NCBI GenBank assembly: GCA_963768715.1
Contig: CAVYJC010000003.1
Coordinates: forward strand, 62,001 to 126,000
Length of the DNA stretch: 64,000 nt
Source of the DNA: DATKEJ01 sp963768715
GTDB taxonomy: Bacteria > Bacteroidota > Rhodothermia > Rhodothermales > DATKEJ01
Direction: 5' to 3'
The notes beneath the pieces are model-generated. The model was not told where the DNA came from. It saw nothing but the letters and a program-made list of their open reading frames with translations, and did no database searches. The translations under genes and the position numbers were made by a program. Positions within the stretch are counted from its first letter, which is position 1. Every line of letters begins with the position of its first letter. Shown one piece after another: positions 1 through 9,034 of the stretch.

Positions 1-1145
1 GGCGGATCACCGGAAAACATGAAATGCGTCGGCGTCTCGGAGAAACCACGACCGCTTCCTCCATACGTCATCGGCCTGTCGTCAAGCCAGAGGCCCCGTA
101 GATAACGGTATGCATCCTCCCCGTAGTACGGGTTGCCCTGGACTGTAGAATCACTCCAATACACGAGAAAGCGCGTCATTCCACGCCGCTCGCCAGGTTC
201 GTCGATCTGCCCATCATGGTCGTTGTCGATCCCGTCCGGCGGCGCGATCGGACCCTGGACGTATTGTATTGCTACCGCCGGAGGTCTGTCGCCGTATCCA
301 TCCGAGCCGCCGTCGAACTGGTCGCCGTTGTAGACGAACAACAACCCGAGGGTCGAGTCGGAACCGACGTAGTCGTCACTCCCGTCGCCCAGATCCGGAT
401 CCCACCAGGTGCCGAAGAAGATATTCTCGATTTCATTCGGGCCGCGGTTCGTCACTTCGTACTGGTAGAACGTGGTATTCTGAAGTCGACGCGGGTAATT
501 ATAGGCGTACGCCGTCACCCGAACCTCGATCTGCATGGGAGGTGCGAGGCTCCACCCGTGCTCGTTCCCCATGTCGTTCATGATCCACCACACCGTCTGG
601 TCACCTTTGATGGCAGGACGATCGCCGCCGGCGAGATTGTAGTTGTCCGGGTTACCGTCTCCGTCGACGACCGGAGCGCCCAGATCGTACGGCCAGTCCC
701 GTAGATCGTCCGTCACCTCACCGTTTCGCTCGTACGTTTCAATGTCGGATCGCCGCACGGAATACATTCGGTCGTACGGGCTGCAGTCCCCAGGCGGATT
801 CCCTTGTACATCGAGTGGACCGGGCCACAACTCCCACGGGCCGTAATCGGAGGCAACCATGTGCAGCTCGCCGTCGATCAAGCCGCCGATCCAAAGGCCG
901 TGATTAAAGATGGCGTTGGCGGGCGTGGATTTGGGGACGTTGTATAGGGGACCGTCGTTGCCGTTCCAGAACAGGCCGCCGTTGTTGTAGAGGCGGGCGC
1001 GGACGTTGTTGGCATCGAGGATGACGGAGGCCTGGCCGGTTTTGCAGTCGCCGACGGACTGTGATGCGCCTGGCGTTGCGACGGCGACTGTCATCGCGAG
1101 GCCGATCGTCGCTCTAGTCAGTTGGAGATGCAAACGCGGTTTCAT
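1..1145 (-). CDS. Large secreted protein, N-terminal part (cut by window edge)
   Basis: An open frame starts at the ATG at 1145 and runs off the left edge, so only about 381 N-terminal residues are visible. It begins with a basic, hydrophobic signal-peptide-like segment ending near A-S-Q-S. The body then matches the neighbouring gene at 1554-5040 along its length: L-D-A-N-N-V-R-A-R-L-Y-N, then N-G-G-L-F-W, then Y-N-V-P-K-S-T, then S-D-Y-G-P-W-E. The two are tandem paralogs on the same strand. By analogy this copy should also carry a C-terminal sorting domain beyond the window. The specific function is unknown; I infer export to the cell surface. The upstream region holds heptamer arrays. Confidence 0.8.
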   Translation of the reverse strand, partial: MKPRLHLQLTRATIGLAMTVAVATPGASQSVGDCKTGQASVILDANNVRARLYNNGGLFWNGNDGPLYNVPKSTPANAIFNHGLWIGGLIDGELHMVASDYGPWELWPGPLDVQGNPPGDCSPYDRMYSVRRSDIETYERNGEVTDDLRDWPYDLGAPVVDGDGNPDNYNLAGGDRPAIKGDQTVWWIMNDMGNEHGWSLAPPMQIEVRVTAYAYNYPRRLQNTTFYQYEVTNRGPNEIENIFFGTWWDPDLGDGSDDYVGSDSTLGLLFVYNGDQFDGGSDGYGDRPPAVAIQYVQGPIAPPDGIDNDHDGQIDEPGERRGMTRFLVYWSDSTVQGNPYYGEDAYRYLRGLWLDDRPMTYGGSGRGFSETPTHFMFSGDP

Positions 1146-1157
1146 CTCGCCGTCTCC

Positions 1158-1514
1158 GTTCTTGGTTCTTCGTTCTTGGTTCTTCGTCGGGGCCGCTGTG
1201 CGAGCCTTTCGAGGTTCGATGTTCGGGGTGCGAGGTGCGGCTCGCTCGTCCGGTACTTGGTGCTTGGTGCTTGGTACTTGGTACTTGGTACTTGGTCGCG
1301 CTCCCCACCGTTGGGCTCATGAATTAGCAATCAGCAATTATCAATTAGCAATTCCATTTCGGGCTCGTGTCATCATTCATCACTTCAGTCATTTTGCTCC
1401 CGGTCCCGGCTCCAGGTTCGCAGTCGAGGCCAATTGACGTCCGGACAAGCAATTGCATCATCAATTACAGGCAATTCCATTCCTCGTTCATCATCCATCA
1501 TTCATCATTTCACA
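1158..1514. repeat. Heptamer-periodic repeat arrays
   Basis: The 408-base gap between the two large secreted-protein genes holds no gene but several 7-bp-period arrays. GTTCTTG/GTTCTTC words run at 1158-1192, GTTCGAT/GTTCGGG/GTGCGAG/GTGCGGC at 1214-1241, TACTTGG/TGCTTGG (six units) at 1254-1295, AATTAGC/AATCAGC/AATTATC (five units) at 1322-1356, and TTCATCA/TCCATCA at 1487-1514. The words differ but the period stays exactly 7 within each block. The first two blocks are 56 bases (8 x 7) apart. Confidence 0.85.
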
Positions 1515-1553
1515 CCGTGGCTTCCCACTCGCACACGAATGGCGGTCGCCACG

Positions 1554-4500
1554 TCAGTACAGGCTCAATTGAATCCTCTTCTTCACCAATCCGAACTTGA
1601 TCACCTTGCTGCCGACGCCCGGGACGTCGACGTGCACGAGGTACATTCCTGAGCCCATCGGCAGGCGGTTGTCGGTGAGGAGGTCCCAGTCGAGGGAGGT
1701 TTCGGGGCCGGACTTGATGAGCGTCCGCACCAGCGTACCCGCCAGGGTAAAGACGCGAATCGTCGCCTTCTCCGGCAGGTTGGTAAAGCGGGCGACGTCG
1801 GACAAGTTCGTCAACTCGTAGTCCGACGCCCCCTTGTACGGATTCGGGACGATCGCGATCTGCTCGAGCGCGTCCCGTGCGACCTCCGTAACATTCGTTT
1901 CCACGGCGTAGCCGGACGTGTTCACAGCGAACACATCGCCCGGCATATTCGGCTTGGTGGTAAAAAATCGGATGACGTTCCCGACCGGGATCATCGACTC
2001 GCGGTAGTTCGGAGACGCGGGATCCATCATGAACACGAGCCGCTGCAGCGGCCGCCCGCGGTCGAAGTCGATGAAATTGGAGGCGGGATCCGTGTCCGGC
2101 GAGGTCGGGCAGCCGTCCGGATTCCCATTGACGAGCAGACGTGCAATCGTGTCCCAGTCGGAATACAAATTCGCGACCGGATAGTAGGCGTAGATGCGGT
2201 CCGACACGGGCCAGCCGAGCCCGAAAGGATCTTCCGCGACTTCCCCGAAATTGAAGGCACACGTTCCGCCGCCGTCGGACAAGATCGCCGGGATGAGCTG
2301 CACGTCGTCCGACGGATCGTTCACGTTGAAAGGCGCGGTTACGCCGATGTCCCACACCTCGAACGGCACCCGGTGGATCTCGCCGTTCCCGTCGCTGAAG
2401 GGATGGTAACCGTAGGACCCTTTCTCCGTCACCCGGATCTCGAAATCGTGTGGGGCGAAGGCGCCGATACTTTCTTCCGGACCAGCGCCGCCCTGGTGAT
2501 ACATGATCCATTCGTGCGCGGCGTCGAATGAGCCGTATACCCAGTCGCCGCCGACTTCGGCACAGCCGAACGGGAGGGCTTCATTGTTGCAGAGAAAGTC
2601 ATTGTCGGCCTTCACCTGAACGAACGCGGGCGAGCCTCCCTCGGCCACCGGCGCCTCAACACCTAACACGTCCGGCGGAGGATCCGTAATCGAGAACGAC
2701 AGCCCGTCGACGGTCAGTACGTCCTCGGCCTGCGGCGCTGCATCGCCGAATGCAGAGACGGCCGTGGCTCCATCGAACGCCTTGCTGCCGTCCCCACGCA
2801 ATACATCGTAGTTCGTGACGATCTGGTTTTGCGTGGGATCGGCTGAAACGTCCTCCTCATAGAACCGCACGCGGTACGTGTCACCCGTAAGCACGGATGG
2901 GTCAACAACGCTGGCAGTGACGCTCCCGGTACCTTTGCCTTCGTGCGTTACACGGCCGTTCTCCCTGGTGAACGTCGCGTCAAAGGCGCCGTCCGCGATC
3001 CGCGTTCCTCCGTTCCGGGCGTCGACGCGCGAGGGGCGAACCGTGATCCGCGAAACGGGTCCCCGCCAGACGAGCGGTGTAGAGTTTGGATTGTAAGCAT
3101 AGGCTCGCACGCCGAAGTAATAGTCACGATAATTGTCCAGTCCTTCGATCCGCATCGAGTGCCGCACGCCGCTGTCCGTGCCGAAGGCCGTGATCTCTGA
3201 AATGGGGATGTTTAGCGTCGCGTCTGTGACGTCGACGACTTTCGTCACGCCGTTCGGGATGTCGTAGGTGCCAATGATCTTGCCAACTTGATCCGCCTCG
3301 GAGGCATACTGAATGACGTCATAGCCTTCGAAGGAATACGTCTTGTCGGCGACGTCGAAGTCGTCGAGAAAAGCATTGTGGGATTCGAACCGGTCCAGGT
3401 AGTTGTTCGAGCCGGGTCCGTTTCCCCAATTCAAGACGATTTGACCGTCGAAGGCAGTGGCGGACACGTCAGGAGGATCGGGAAACTCGAGAAAGTAGCA
3501 GTCGCAGTCTCCGAAGGCTTGAATAAGGGCGGCAGCGGACTTGAGCTTGCGGACCGAATCGAATCGATTGCGCCCCTGAGCCCACACAATCGCATAAATG
3601 ATCTCCGTTGATTCATCTTGGTCGAGTGTAAACGGACCGGTCGCACCAAAATTGCGGCGATCTCCGGGTGGGTTCCTGGTTCCTTTGTTGTCGACGTTCT
3701 CTTCACTCCAGAACTCCGGGGGGTCCCCGGAGAACTGATACTGCGTCTCGATCGTGGAGAAGTTATGACCCTGACCGCCGAGCGTGAGGTGACGACCGTC
3801 TTTCCATATTCCTTGCATCGCAGCATAGGTCTCTGCTGCGCCGTACGGCTCGCTCCGGCCTTTCTGGGGGCCAATGAATGTCGTCATGCCGAGCCGCTCA
3901 TCCTCCTCGTCTACCAGACCGTCCCTGTCGTTATCAGTCCCGTCGTTATCGGCGGCGGGTCCATGAATGACGGTGACTCCAATCGCGGGAGGGAAATTGC
4001 CGTAGCCGTCAATGCCGCCATCCCAGTCCGTGCCGTTCCAAGTATATCCGAGATCTCGGAGGGAATCGCTGCCGACATAGTCGTTGCTGGCCTCACCCAG
4101 ATCCGCATCGGTCCAGATGCCGAACCAGGCATCCTCGATCTTCTCCCCACTTCGATTGACGAGCTTGTATCGGTAGTATGTGGTGTTGTTGTTTTCGTTG
4201 TTCGACTTGAAGGCGAAGGCGGTGACTTGGACCTCAATCCCAAGCGGTGGAGCGAGTGACCAGTAATGCACGTTTCCCTTGTCGTTCATGACCCACCAGA
4301 CGGTCTGGTCGCCCAGAATTTCGGGACGATCGCCGCCGTACAGGTTATAGTTTGTCGTGTCACCGTCTCCGTCGATTACGGGCGCGTCCAGCTCATACGG
4401 CCAGTCCGCCAGATCGTCGGTTGTGGCGCCCGTCGCTTCGTAATCAAGGATGTCCTGCCGGCTCACCTTGTACATGCGGTCATATTGATGACAGTCCTCG

Positions 4501-5040
4501 GGCGGATTCCCGTCGCTCGTCGAGAGGCCCGGGCCAGAATTCCCACGGGCCGTAGTCGGATGCGGCCATACGCAACTCGCCGTTGACCATTCCTCCGATC
4601 CAGATTCCGTGAGCGAAGATGGCGTTGCTACTGGTCGATTTCGGGACGTTGTAGATGGGGCCGGCTCCCTTCCAGAATAGCCCGCCCGTGTTGTAGAGAC
4701 GGGCGCGGACGTTGTTGGCGTCGAGATCCTTGTAGGCGACGCCCAGCTGGCAGTTGCCGGTTCCTTTGCTCAGGTAATCCGGTCCTTTTTCGGCGAGGAT
4801 CTTGTCTCTGAGCGCGGCTCTGGCCGCCTGATCCACGTCAGACTTACCGATCGGTTGGGCCGACAACCCAGTTGCGATGGCAAGTACGAATGGCAGGAAG
4901 CGTAGAGCGCAGAGCAAATTGAGCGCAGAGCGCAGAACGAACAGCGCAGAACGGACAGCGCAAAGTGCACCGTTACCGAAACCCGAGTTCCTCAGTTGCC
5001 TGAACGAGGGCAGAACCGCTCTGATAGAGAGGATGTCCAT
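1554..5040 (-). CDS. Large secreted protein with C-terminal sorting domain, frameshifted
   Basis: Two frames join into one protein of about 1160 residues: an N-terminal part (5040 to about 4513) and a C-terminal part (to 1554). The break lies near 4510-4518. Comparison with the paralog at 1-1145 (L-D-V-Q-G-N-P-P) shows one extra base between L-D-E-R and G-N-P-P. The middle has fibronectin-like and calcium-site-like stretches (N-D-R-D-G-L-V-D-E-E-D). The last ~90 residues form a type IX-like sorting domain with V-P-N-P-Y-K-G and a L-A-G-T-L-V-R strand. The apparent signal peptide is partly encoded by a heptamer array at 4900-4969. A start at a TTG just before L-C-A-L-R-F-L-P-F is a real alternative to the ATG at 5040. 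Probably secreted or surface-anchored; activity unknown. Confidence 0.75.
4900..4969. repeat. Heptamer array inside the 5' end of a coding region
   Basis: Ten 7-bp units in register: GCGTAGA, GCGCAGA, GCAAATT, GAGCGCA, GAGCGCA, GAACGAA, CAGCGCA, GAACGGA, CAGCGCA, AAGTGCA. They overlap the sequence translated as the leader of the 1554-5040 gene. Either the array has become coding, or the true start lies downstream of it. Confidence 0.75.
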
Positions 5041-5510
5041 CGCGCGACGATGGCTTCAGCGCGCCGACCGACAGGAAAGGCACATCAAAGTTGGTGTGCG
5101 CAATTCTGAATTCTTAATTCTGAATTCTGAATTCTTTGACCAGGCGCATATGCTGTATCTAAGTGTAATAAGCTGGTGAGCTTACGGGTCAATGAATCAG
5201 ACACTTCCGCATGGATTCACCCGGCCTTGCCGGGATCTACGACGCGTCAGCGTCCGTCCGTCATCCGGACGATCCGAGCCCACATCATGAGTTCTCGGTG
5301 ACCCCTTGGATAAGTCTAATCGCGCGTTCGTAATGATCCGAGAATTGCGCGGCGTGACGTCGGAAATGGCGGATGAATAGCGGTTTTGAGCCGGTGAATA
5401 GGAGGCTCGCTGTGCGAAGCGTTCGTGGCTCGGGGCTCGGGGTAGGGCCTCGCTACGCTCGGCAGGTGCGAGCTGCCGAGTGCCGGGTGCAGGGTGCCAC
5501 CACGTCCGTC

Positions 5511-5530
5511 ATCCCCGCGGAGGCGGGGAT
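5511..5530. repeat. REP-like palindrome (GCGGGGAT type)
   Basis: Eight-base inverted arms around GGAG. Close relatives occur at 11937-11956 and 40540-40559 (ATTCCCGC...GCGGGAAT). Short palindromes of this type are scattered through many bacterial genomes as extragenic repeats. Confidence 0.6.
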
Positions 5531-5642
5531 CCATGACGGCGCCGAGTTCGAGATTCCACGCGCCACGGTCCGGGCTCGTTGCAATCGCCGTTCCGGGTTC
5601 GACGCTCGCGGTCGGGACGCTCGCTCAACAATTCGGAGAAGG

Positions 5643-5747
5643 AATTAGCAATTAGCAATCATCAATTAGCAAACCGCTCATCGCTCAAACCGCTCCACGC
5701 TCTACGCTTCATGCTGCTTAGCGTATAGCGTCCAACGTTTTGCGCTT
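5643..5747. repeat. Heptamer array, 15 units with drifting words
   Basis: Successive 7-mers run in register: AATTAGC, AATTAGC, AATCATC, AATTAGC, AAACCGC, TCATCGC, TCAAACC, GCTCCAC, GCTCTAC, GCTTCAT, GCTGCTT, AGCGTAT, AGCGTCC, AACGTTT, TGCGCTT. The word drifts along the array while the phase is held. It ends just before the stop codon of the GYD gene. Confidence 0.75.
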
Positions 5748-5753
5748 GGCGAT

Positions 5754-6074
5754 CTACTCGCCCGGCGCCCGGTACTTCGTCATCTTCCGTGCTGCGGTGT
5801 CGATGTCTTCAGGTGCAAGCAGCACCGTCGTTTTGAGGTTAACCGCGCCCGACTGGTTGATCGCAAGAGTCACCGAGGCGGCAGTAATATCGTCAGGCAG
5901 ATCTGCGACAGCGTAGACGTCGCTCTCTCCAAAAGCGTAGTAATACGACTCGAGCTCACCGCCGAGCTCGCGACACATATGGGCGATCAGGTTGCGACGG
6001 CCTGTTCCACCTTCAGAAACAAGGCCTTTCGTTCCTGCGGCCGTGTAGTTGGCCTGGAAGAGGTACTTGGGCAT
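5754..6074 (-). CDS. GYD domain-containing protein
   Basis: A 106-residue protein of the small dimeric alpha+beta-barrel-like GYD family, recognisable from the opening M-P-K-Y-L-F-Q-A-N-Y, the central Y-Y-A-F-G-E-S-D-V-Y segment and the T-V-L-L-A-P-E-D-I-D-T-A end. Length is normal for the family. The biochemical role of GYD proteins is not established; they often sit beside oxidoreductase or dehydratase genes, as here downstream of a catabolic operon. Directly upstream of the ATG lies a heptamer array (6079-6120) where a Shine-Dalgarno site would be, so translation may use an AT-rich leader. Likely the last gene of the operon. Confidence 0.85.
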   Translation of the reverse strand: MPKYLFQANYTAAGTKGLVSEGGTGRRNLIAHMCRELGGELESYYYAFGESDVYAVADLPDDITAASVTLAINQSGAVNLKTTVLLAPEDIDTAARKMTKYRAPGE

Positions 6075-6078
6075 AACT

Positions 6079-6120
6079 AATTAAGAATTAAGAATTAAGA
6101 ATTAAGAATTAAGAATTCGA
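6079..6120. repeat. Heptamer array AATTAAG x5 plus AATTCGA
   Basis: Six exact-register units immediately upstream of the GYD start codon at 6074. The first unit begins five bases from the start codon, so the array occupies the leader and ribosome-binding region. Confidence 0.9.
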
Positions 6121-6211
6121 AGACTGGTCGTTGAGACGGAATGTAAGTCAACTCACGTGACGTTGTTCGCAGGCATTCTCCCTCGGCGTGCCTGTACGGA
6201 ATCATCAATCG

Positions 6212-6358
6212 TCAATCTGACTCATCGCTATTCCCAAGCCGCCGCAGCAACTCCCAAACGTCCCTTCCGCCCAGGGGAATGACTGCGACCACCAGCACGA
6301 CGAACGCCCCGATGCCGAGGACGATGATTACGGTCCAGAAAACGATCCAGAAGTCCAT
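6212..6358 (-). CDS. Symporter small accessory protein (48 aa)
   Basis: A short frame starts at the ATG at 6358, directly after the stop codon of the symporter gene (stop bases 6361-6359), which implies translational coupling. The 48-residue product is one transmembrane helix (V-F-W-T-V-I-I-V-L-G-I-G-A-F-V) followed by a charged, Trp-containing tail (D-V-W-E-L-L-R-R-L). Tiny one-helix proteins encoded just downstream of Na+/solute symporters are known and annotated as symporter small accessory proteins. A role in stabilising or regulating the symporter is inferred. Confidence 0.75.
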   Translation of the reverse strand: MDFWIVFWTVIIVLGIGAFVVLVVAVIPLGGRDVWELLRRLGNSDESD

Positions 6359-7993
6359 TTAGTTGTCCGTGGTCCGAGAGCCCGCTCCGAGGCTTCCGTG
6401 GGTTCCGAGAGCCTGCCCCAAGCCTTCCGAGGGGTCCAAAATCGCCGCACTAACACCTGCGTCCCCCTTGTCAGGAAAGAGCAAAGAGAATATCACCATA
6501 AGGATCACGCACAGGAAGAAGTTGGTGAGCCCTAACACTCCGACGCTGAGCCATGGAAATACCTCCTGGATCGGCTCCAGAAACAGCCCGCTGATCGATA
6601 GCAGACCGCCGAGAAGGGCAGCCATCGCACCGGTCGAGGAGGCCCGTTTCCAGTAGACCCCGCCGACGATCGCCGAGGCGGCCCCCGTCACATAGATCGT
6701 TCCGGTGATAGCCATATAGGTCCAGACGCTTTCCGGGAGATCGTACCATAGCCCCCATACCAGCAGGAAAATCCCGATGAGCACGATGATAAGGCGCGTA
6801 TTCAGAATCTCCTCGCGGTCGGACATCGGCCGGCCTTTCAACGGTGAAATGACGTCGCGGGAAATGACGGACGCCCAGCACAGAAAATAGGAGTCGTGCG
6901 TCGACATGAAAGCGGCCAGGAGTCCGGCCACGACGACGCCGACGAGTCCTGCCGGCAACAGTTTCCCGAGGAACAGGGGCATCGCCTGGGCGGGGTGTGC
7001 CGCTGTTCCTGTGACTCCGTCGGGGAAGAAATAGCCCGTCAATGCCGGATCGGACGAAAAATGGGCAAACGCCCCGATCGCGATCAGCGCCGGTATCGCC
7101 ATCCGAACGAACATCCCCGGTGCGCCAAACATATAGGTCTTCCGTGCGGCACGAGGACTCTCCGCCGTGAGGGCCCTCGATACGGTCGTGCCCCACGTAA
7201 ATCCAACAGCAATACCGGTGACGATCATCCAGAGAACAAACGCCCAGCCGTAGCTGTCGGGATGCACCGGATTGAACGCAGACACACCTTTCGAATCGAC
7301 CATGGCACCAATCATGTCCGACCATCCCGAACCGTCGGCTGCAAGCGTCATGCCCAGAGCGGTCAGCAGGCCTATACTCAAAAGCACGAACTGCATATAG
7401 TCCGTGATAATTACGGCCACCATGCCGCCCATAACCGTATAGACCAGGACGAGCACGATCAAGCCCGACATCACGAGATTTACGACCGTTTCGGCGTGTG
7501 GGGTTGCGGCCAGACCGGTCGCGTAGGTCACGAACACCGCGCCCATCTTGGGAAACAGGCCCATGTTGAGGATGCCTGACAGGGCCATGATGATACCGGC
7601 GGTGACCCTGACGTTCTTTCCGAAACGCTTTTGGAAGAACTCGGGCAGGGTCAGGAGCTCCATTTCGCGGAGGCGATTGATGACGAGGCCCGACTGCCCG
7701 ACATAGAACGTCGCTACCATCCCGATGAGCGGCATGATGAGAAACGAGAAACCACGCGTGAAGCCGTCCATCGCCGCATACATGAGCGTAACCAGCCCCA
7801 ACTCGGTGCCCACGTAGGAGGCGGTGTTCAATGCCCAGCGCGACGCCCTCCCGCCGACCATGTAGTCGGTGACGTTGTGGATGTAGCGGTTGACGTGAAC
7901 CCCAACGTAACCGATCCCCACGATGTAGATGCCGACGATGATCCAGTCCAGCATGCTGAACTGGGTGACAAGGCTCTGGGGATTGACGTCCAT
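6359..7993 (-). CDS. Sodium:solute symporter (SSS family)
   Basis: A 544-residue protein with about 13 hydrophobic helices, starting M-D-V-N-P-Q-S with the first helix W-I-I-V-G-I-Y-I-V-G. The G-G-R-A-S-R-W-A-L-N segment after helix 1 and T-A-S-Y-V-G-T-E-L-G in helix 2 are typical of SSS transporters, which couple Na+ entry to uptake of sugars, acids or other organic solutes. The cytoplasmic tail after residue ~515 is short and non-conserved. It lies between the creatininase-like gene and its small partner gene, so it probably imports the substrate of the surrounding catabolic operon. The substrate cannot be told from the sequence. Confidence 0.9.
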   Translation of the reverse strand: MDVNPQSLVTQFSMLDWIIVGIYIVGIGYVGVHVNRYIHNVTDYMVGGRASRWALNTASYVGTELGLVTLMYAAMDGFTRGFSFLIMPLIGMVATFYVGQSGLVINRLREMELLTLPEFFQKRFGKNVRVTAGIIMALSGILNMGLFPKMGAVFVTYATGLAATPHAETVVNLVMSGLIVLVLVYTVMGGMVAVIITDYMQFVLLSIGLLTALGMTLAADGSGWSDMIGAMVDSKGVSAFNPVHPDSYGWAFVLWMIVTGIAVGFTWGTTVSRALTAESPRAARKTYMFGAPGMFVRMAIPALIAIGAFAHFSSDPALTGYFFPDGVTGTAAHPAQAMPLFLGKLLPAGLVGVVVAGLLAAFMSTHDSYFLCWASVISRDVISPLKGRPMSDREEILNTRLIIVLIGIFLLVWGLWYDLPESVWTYMAITGTIYVTGAASAIVGGVYWKRASSTGAMAALLGGLLSISGLFLEPIQEVFPWLSVGVLGLTNFFLCVILMVIFSLLFPDKGDAGVSAAILDPSEGLGQALGTHGSLGAGSRTTDN

Positions 7994-8003
7994 GGATGGT
8001 GGA

Positions 8004-8759
8004 TCAGCCGTTTCTGAAGTCCGTCACAATGGCTGCAAGCGCATCGACGACCAGGTCGGTGATGTCGCGTCCCTTCTCGGCGCTCCCCGTGAGCGGATCG
8101 CCGAATGCGCCATTCGACGTCATCTCCTTCATGCGGCGGTAGACACCGGCCCCCGATCCGCGAATGAGATCGGCCTCCGCCCAGGTGAACGTCGTCAGAT
8201 TTGCACGTGGCTGCGCAGCACTGACGTCGACGAGCCCCGGAGCAATCAGCATCATGAGAGACGTTTCGAACTCGCCGGCGTGGCCGATACCGCCCGGGCC
8301 CGACTCATTGAGCGACGTCAGATCTTCTGCCGCCACCTTCCACCAGGTCGCCATCATGACCTTCACCTCGGGATGGGCGTAGCCGACCGATTCGAGAACG
8401 ACCTGCCCAACCCCCTGATTGCCTCCGTGGCTGTTCAGAAGGACGACCCGTGTAAATCTGTGTGCAATAACGGAATTCAAAACGTCGGTAGCTTGTCGGA
8501 TGAACGTCTCGTGCCGGAGGCTCAACGAACCGGCGAAATCGAGGTGGTGATCCGAGCATCCGACAGACATCGAGGGAAGAACCAGAATACCCTCCGGCAT
8601 CCGCTCGTTCAACTCACGACAAAAATGCTCGCCGATCAGTCGATCGGTAGCCAGCGGTAGGTGCGGACCGTGCTGCTCGGTCGCCGCCATCGGCAAGATG
8701 ACGGGGATGCGACGGTCGAGACGATCGATTTGGGGCGAGGTCAGTTGGTCCCAATACAT
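8004..8759 (-). CDS. Creatininase family amidohydrolase
   Basis: A 251-residue creatininase-family hydrolase. The family's metal-site pattern is visible: E28 and H30 in A-T-E-Q-H-G-P-H, D39 in L-A-T-D-R-L, the N-S-H-G-G-N signature around residues 109-114, and H160 with E163/E165 in H-A-G-E-F-E-T-S. Members hydrolyse cyclic amides or formamides with two metal ions; creatininine itself is rarely the substrate in such operons. The start M-Y-W-D-Q-L is standard for the family. It is encoded just upstream of the symporter (10-base gap) and probably acts on the imported compound or an intermediate. Confidence 0.9.
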   Translation of the reverse strand: MYWDQLTSPQIDRLDRRIPVILPMAATEQHGPHLPLATDRLIGEHFCRELNERMPEGILVLPSMSVGCSDHHLDFAGSLSLRHETFIRQATDVLNSVIAHRFTRVVLLNSHGGNQGVGQVVLESVGYAHPEVKVMMATWWKVAAEDLTSLNESGPGGIGHAGEFETSLMMLIAPGLVDVSAAQPRANLTTFTWAEADLIRGSGAGVYRRMKEMTSNGAFGDPLTGSAEKGRDITDLVVDALAAIVTDFRNG

Positions 8760-8796
8760 GGTTTCGGTTGGTTGTCAGTCGATGAAGGTAGGGCTA

Positions 8797-8964
8797 ACAT
8801 CAAACACCAAACATCAAACACCAAACATCAAACACCAAACATCAAACACCAAACACCAAACACCGAACAGCGAACACCGAACACCGAACACCGAACACCG
8901 AACATCAAACAGCATACAGCATACAGCATACAGCGAACACCGAACACCGAACACCGAACACCAA
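8797..8964. repeat. 24-unit heptamer array (ACATCAA/ACACCAA/ACACCGA)
   Basis: Exactly 168 bases, 24 consecutive 7-mers of the form ACA-x-x-x-x. They open with alternating ACATCAA and ACACCAA (a 14-bp superunit), pass through ACACCGA and ACAGCGA, then three ACAGCAT, and return to ACACCGA and ACACCAA. It fills most of the gap between the creatininase-like gene and the RidA end. An inverted-complement block follows at 9006-9033. Confidence 0.95.
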
Positions 8965-9005
8965 GTCGTGGAAAGGCAGCTTCCTGTTGAACCAGCAGCA
9001 CTCAA

Positions 9006-9033
9006 GTTTGGTATTTGATGTTTGGTGTTTGAA
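9006..9033. repeat. Inverted heptamer block facing the 8797-8964 array
   Basis: GTTTGGT, ATTTGAT, GTTTGGT, GTTTGAA: the complement of the ACACCAA/ACATCAA words. An RNA across both could fold into an imperfect stem. It ends one base before the RidA stop codon at 9035-9037. Confidence 0.8.
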
Positions 9034-9034
9034 G

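Larger units (their letters stand above)
5041..5753. other. Long intergenic region with repeats and palindromes
   Basis: I see no gene in these 713 bases. Contents: an AATTCTG/AATTCTT array (5102-5136, five units); a CCCGGC-CTT-GCCGGG hairpin near 5219-5233; a GTTCGTG/GCTCGGG block (5421-5448) and a GTGCGAG/GTGCCGG/GTGCAGG block (5466-5500); the 20-bp palindrome ATCCCCGC-GGAG-GCGGGGAT at 5511-5530; and a long run of heptads from AATTAGC to GCTCTAC to AGCGTAT at 5643-5747. It should carry the promoter of the secreted-protein gene that starts at 5040. Confidence 0.7.

Noticed and set aside
8797..8964. CRISPR-like array
   Set aside because: Units are 7 bases without spacers and there are no cas genes; it is a short tandem repeat.
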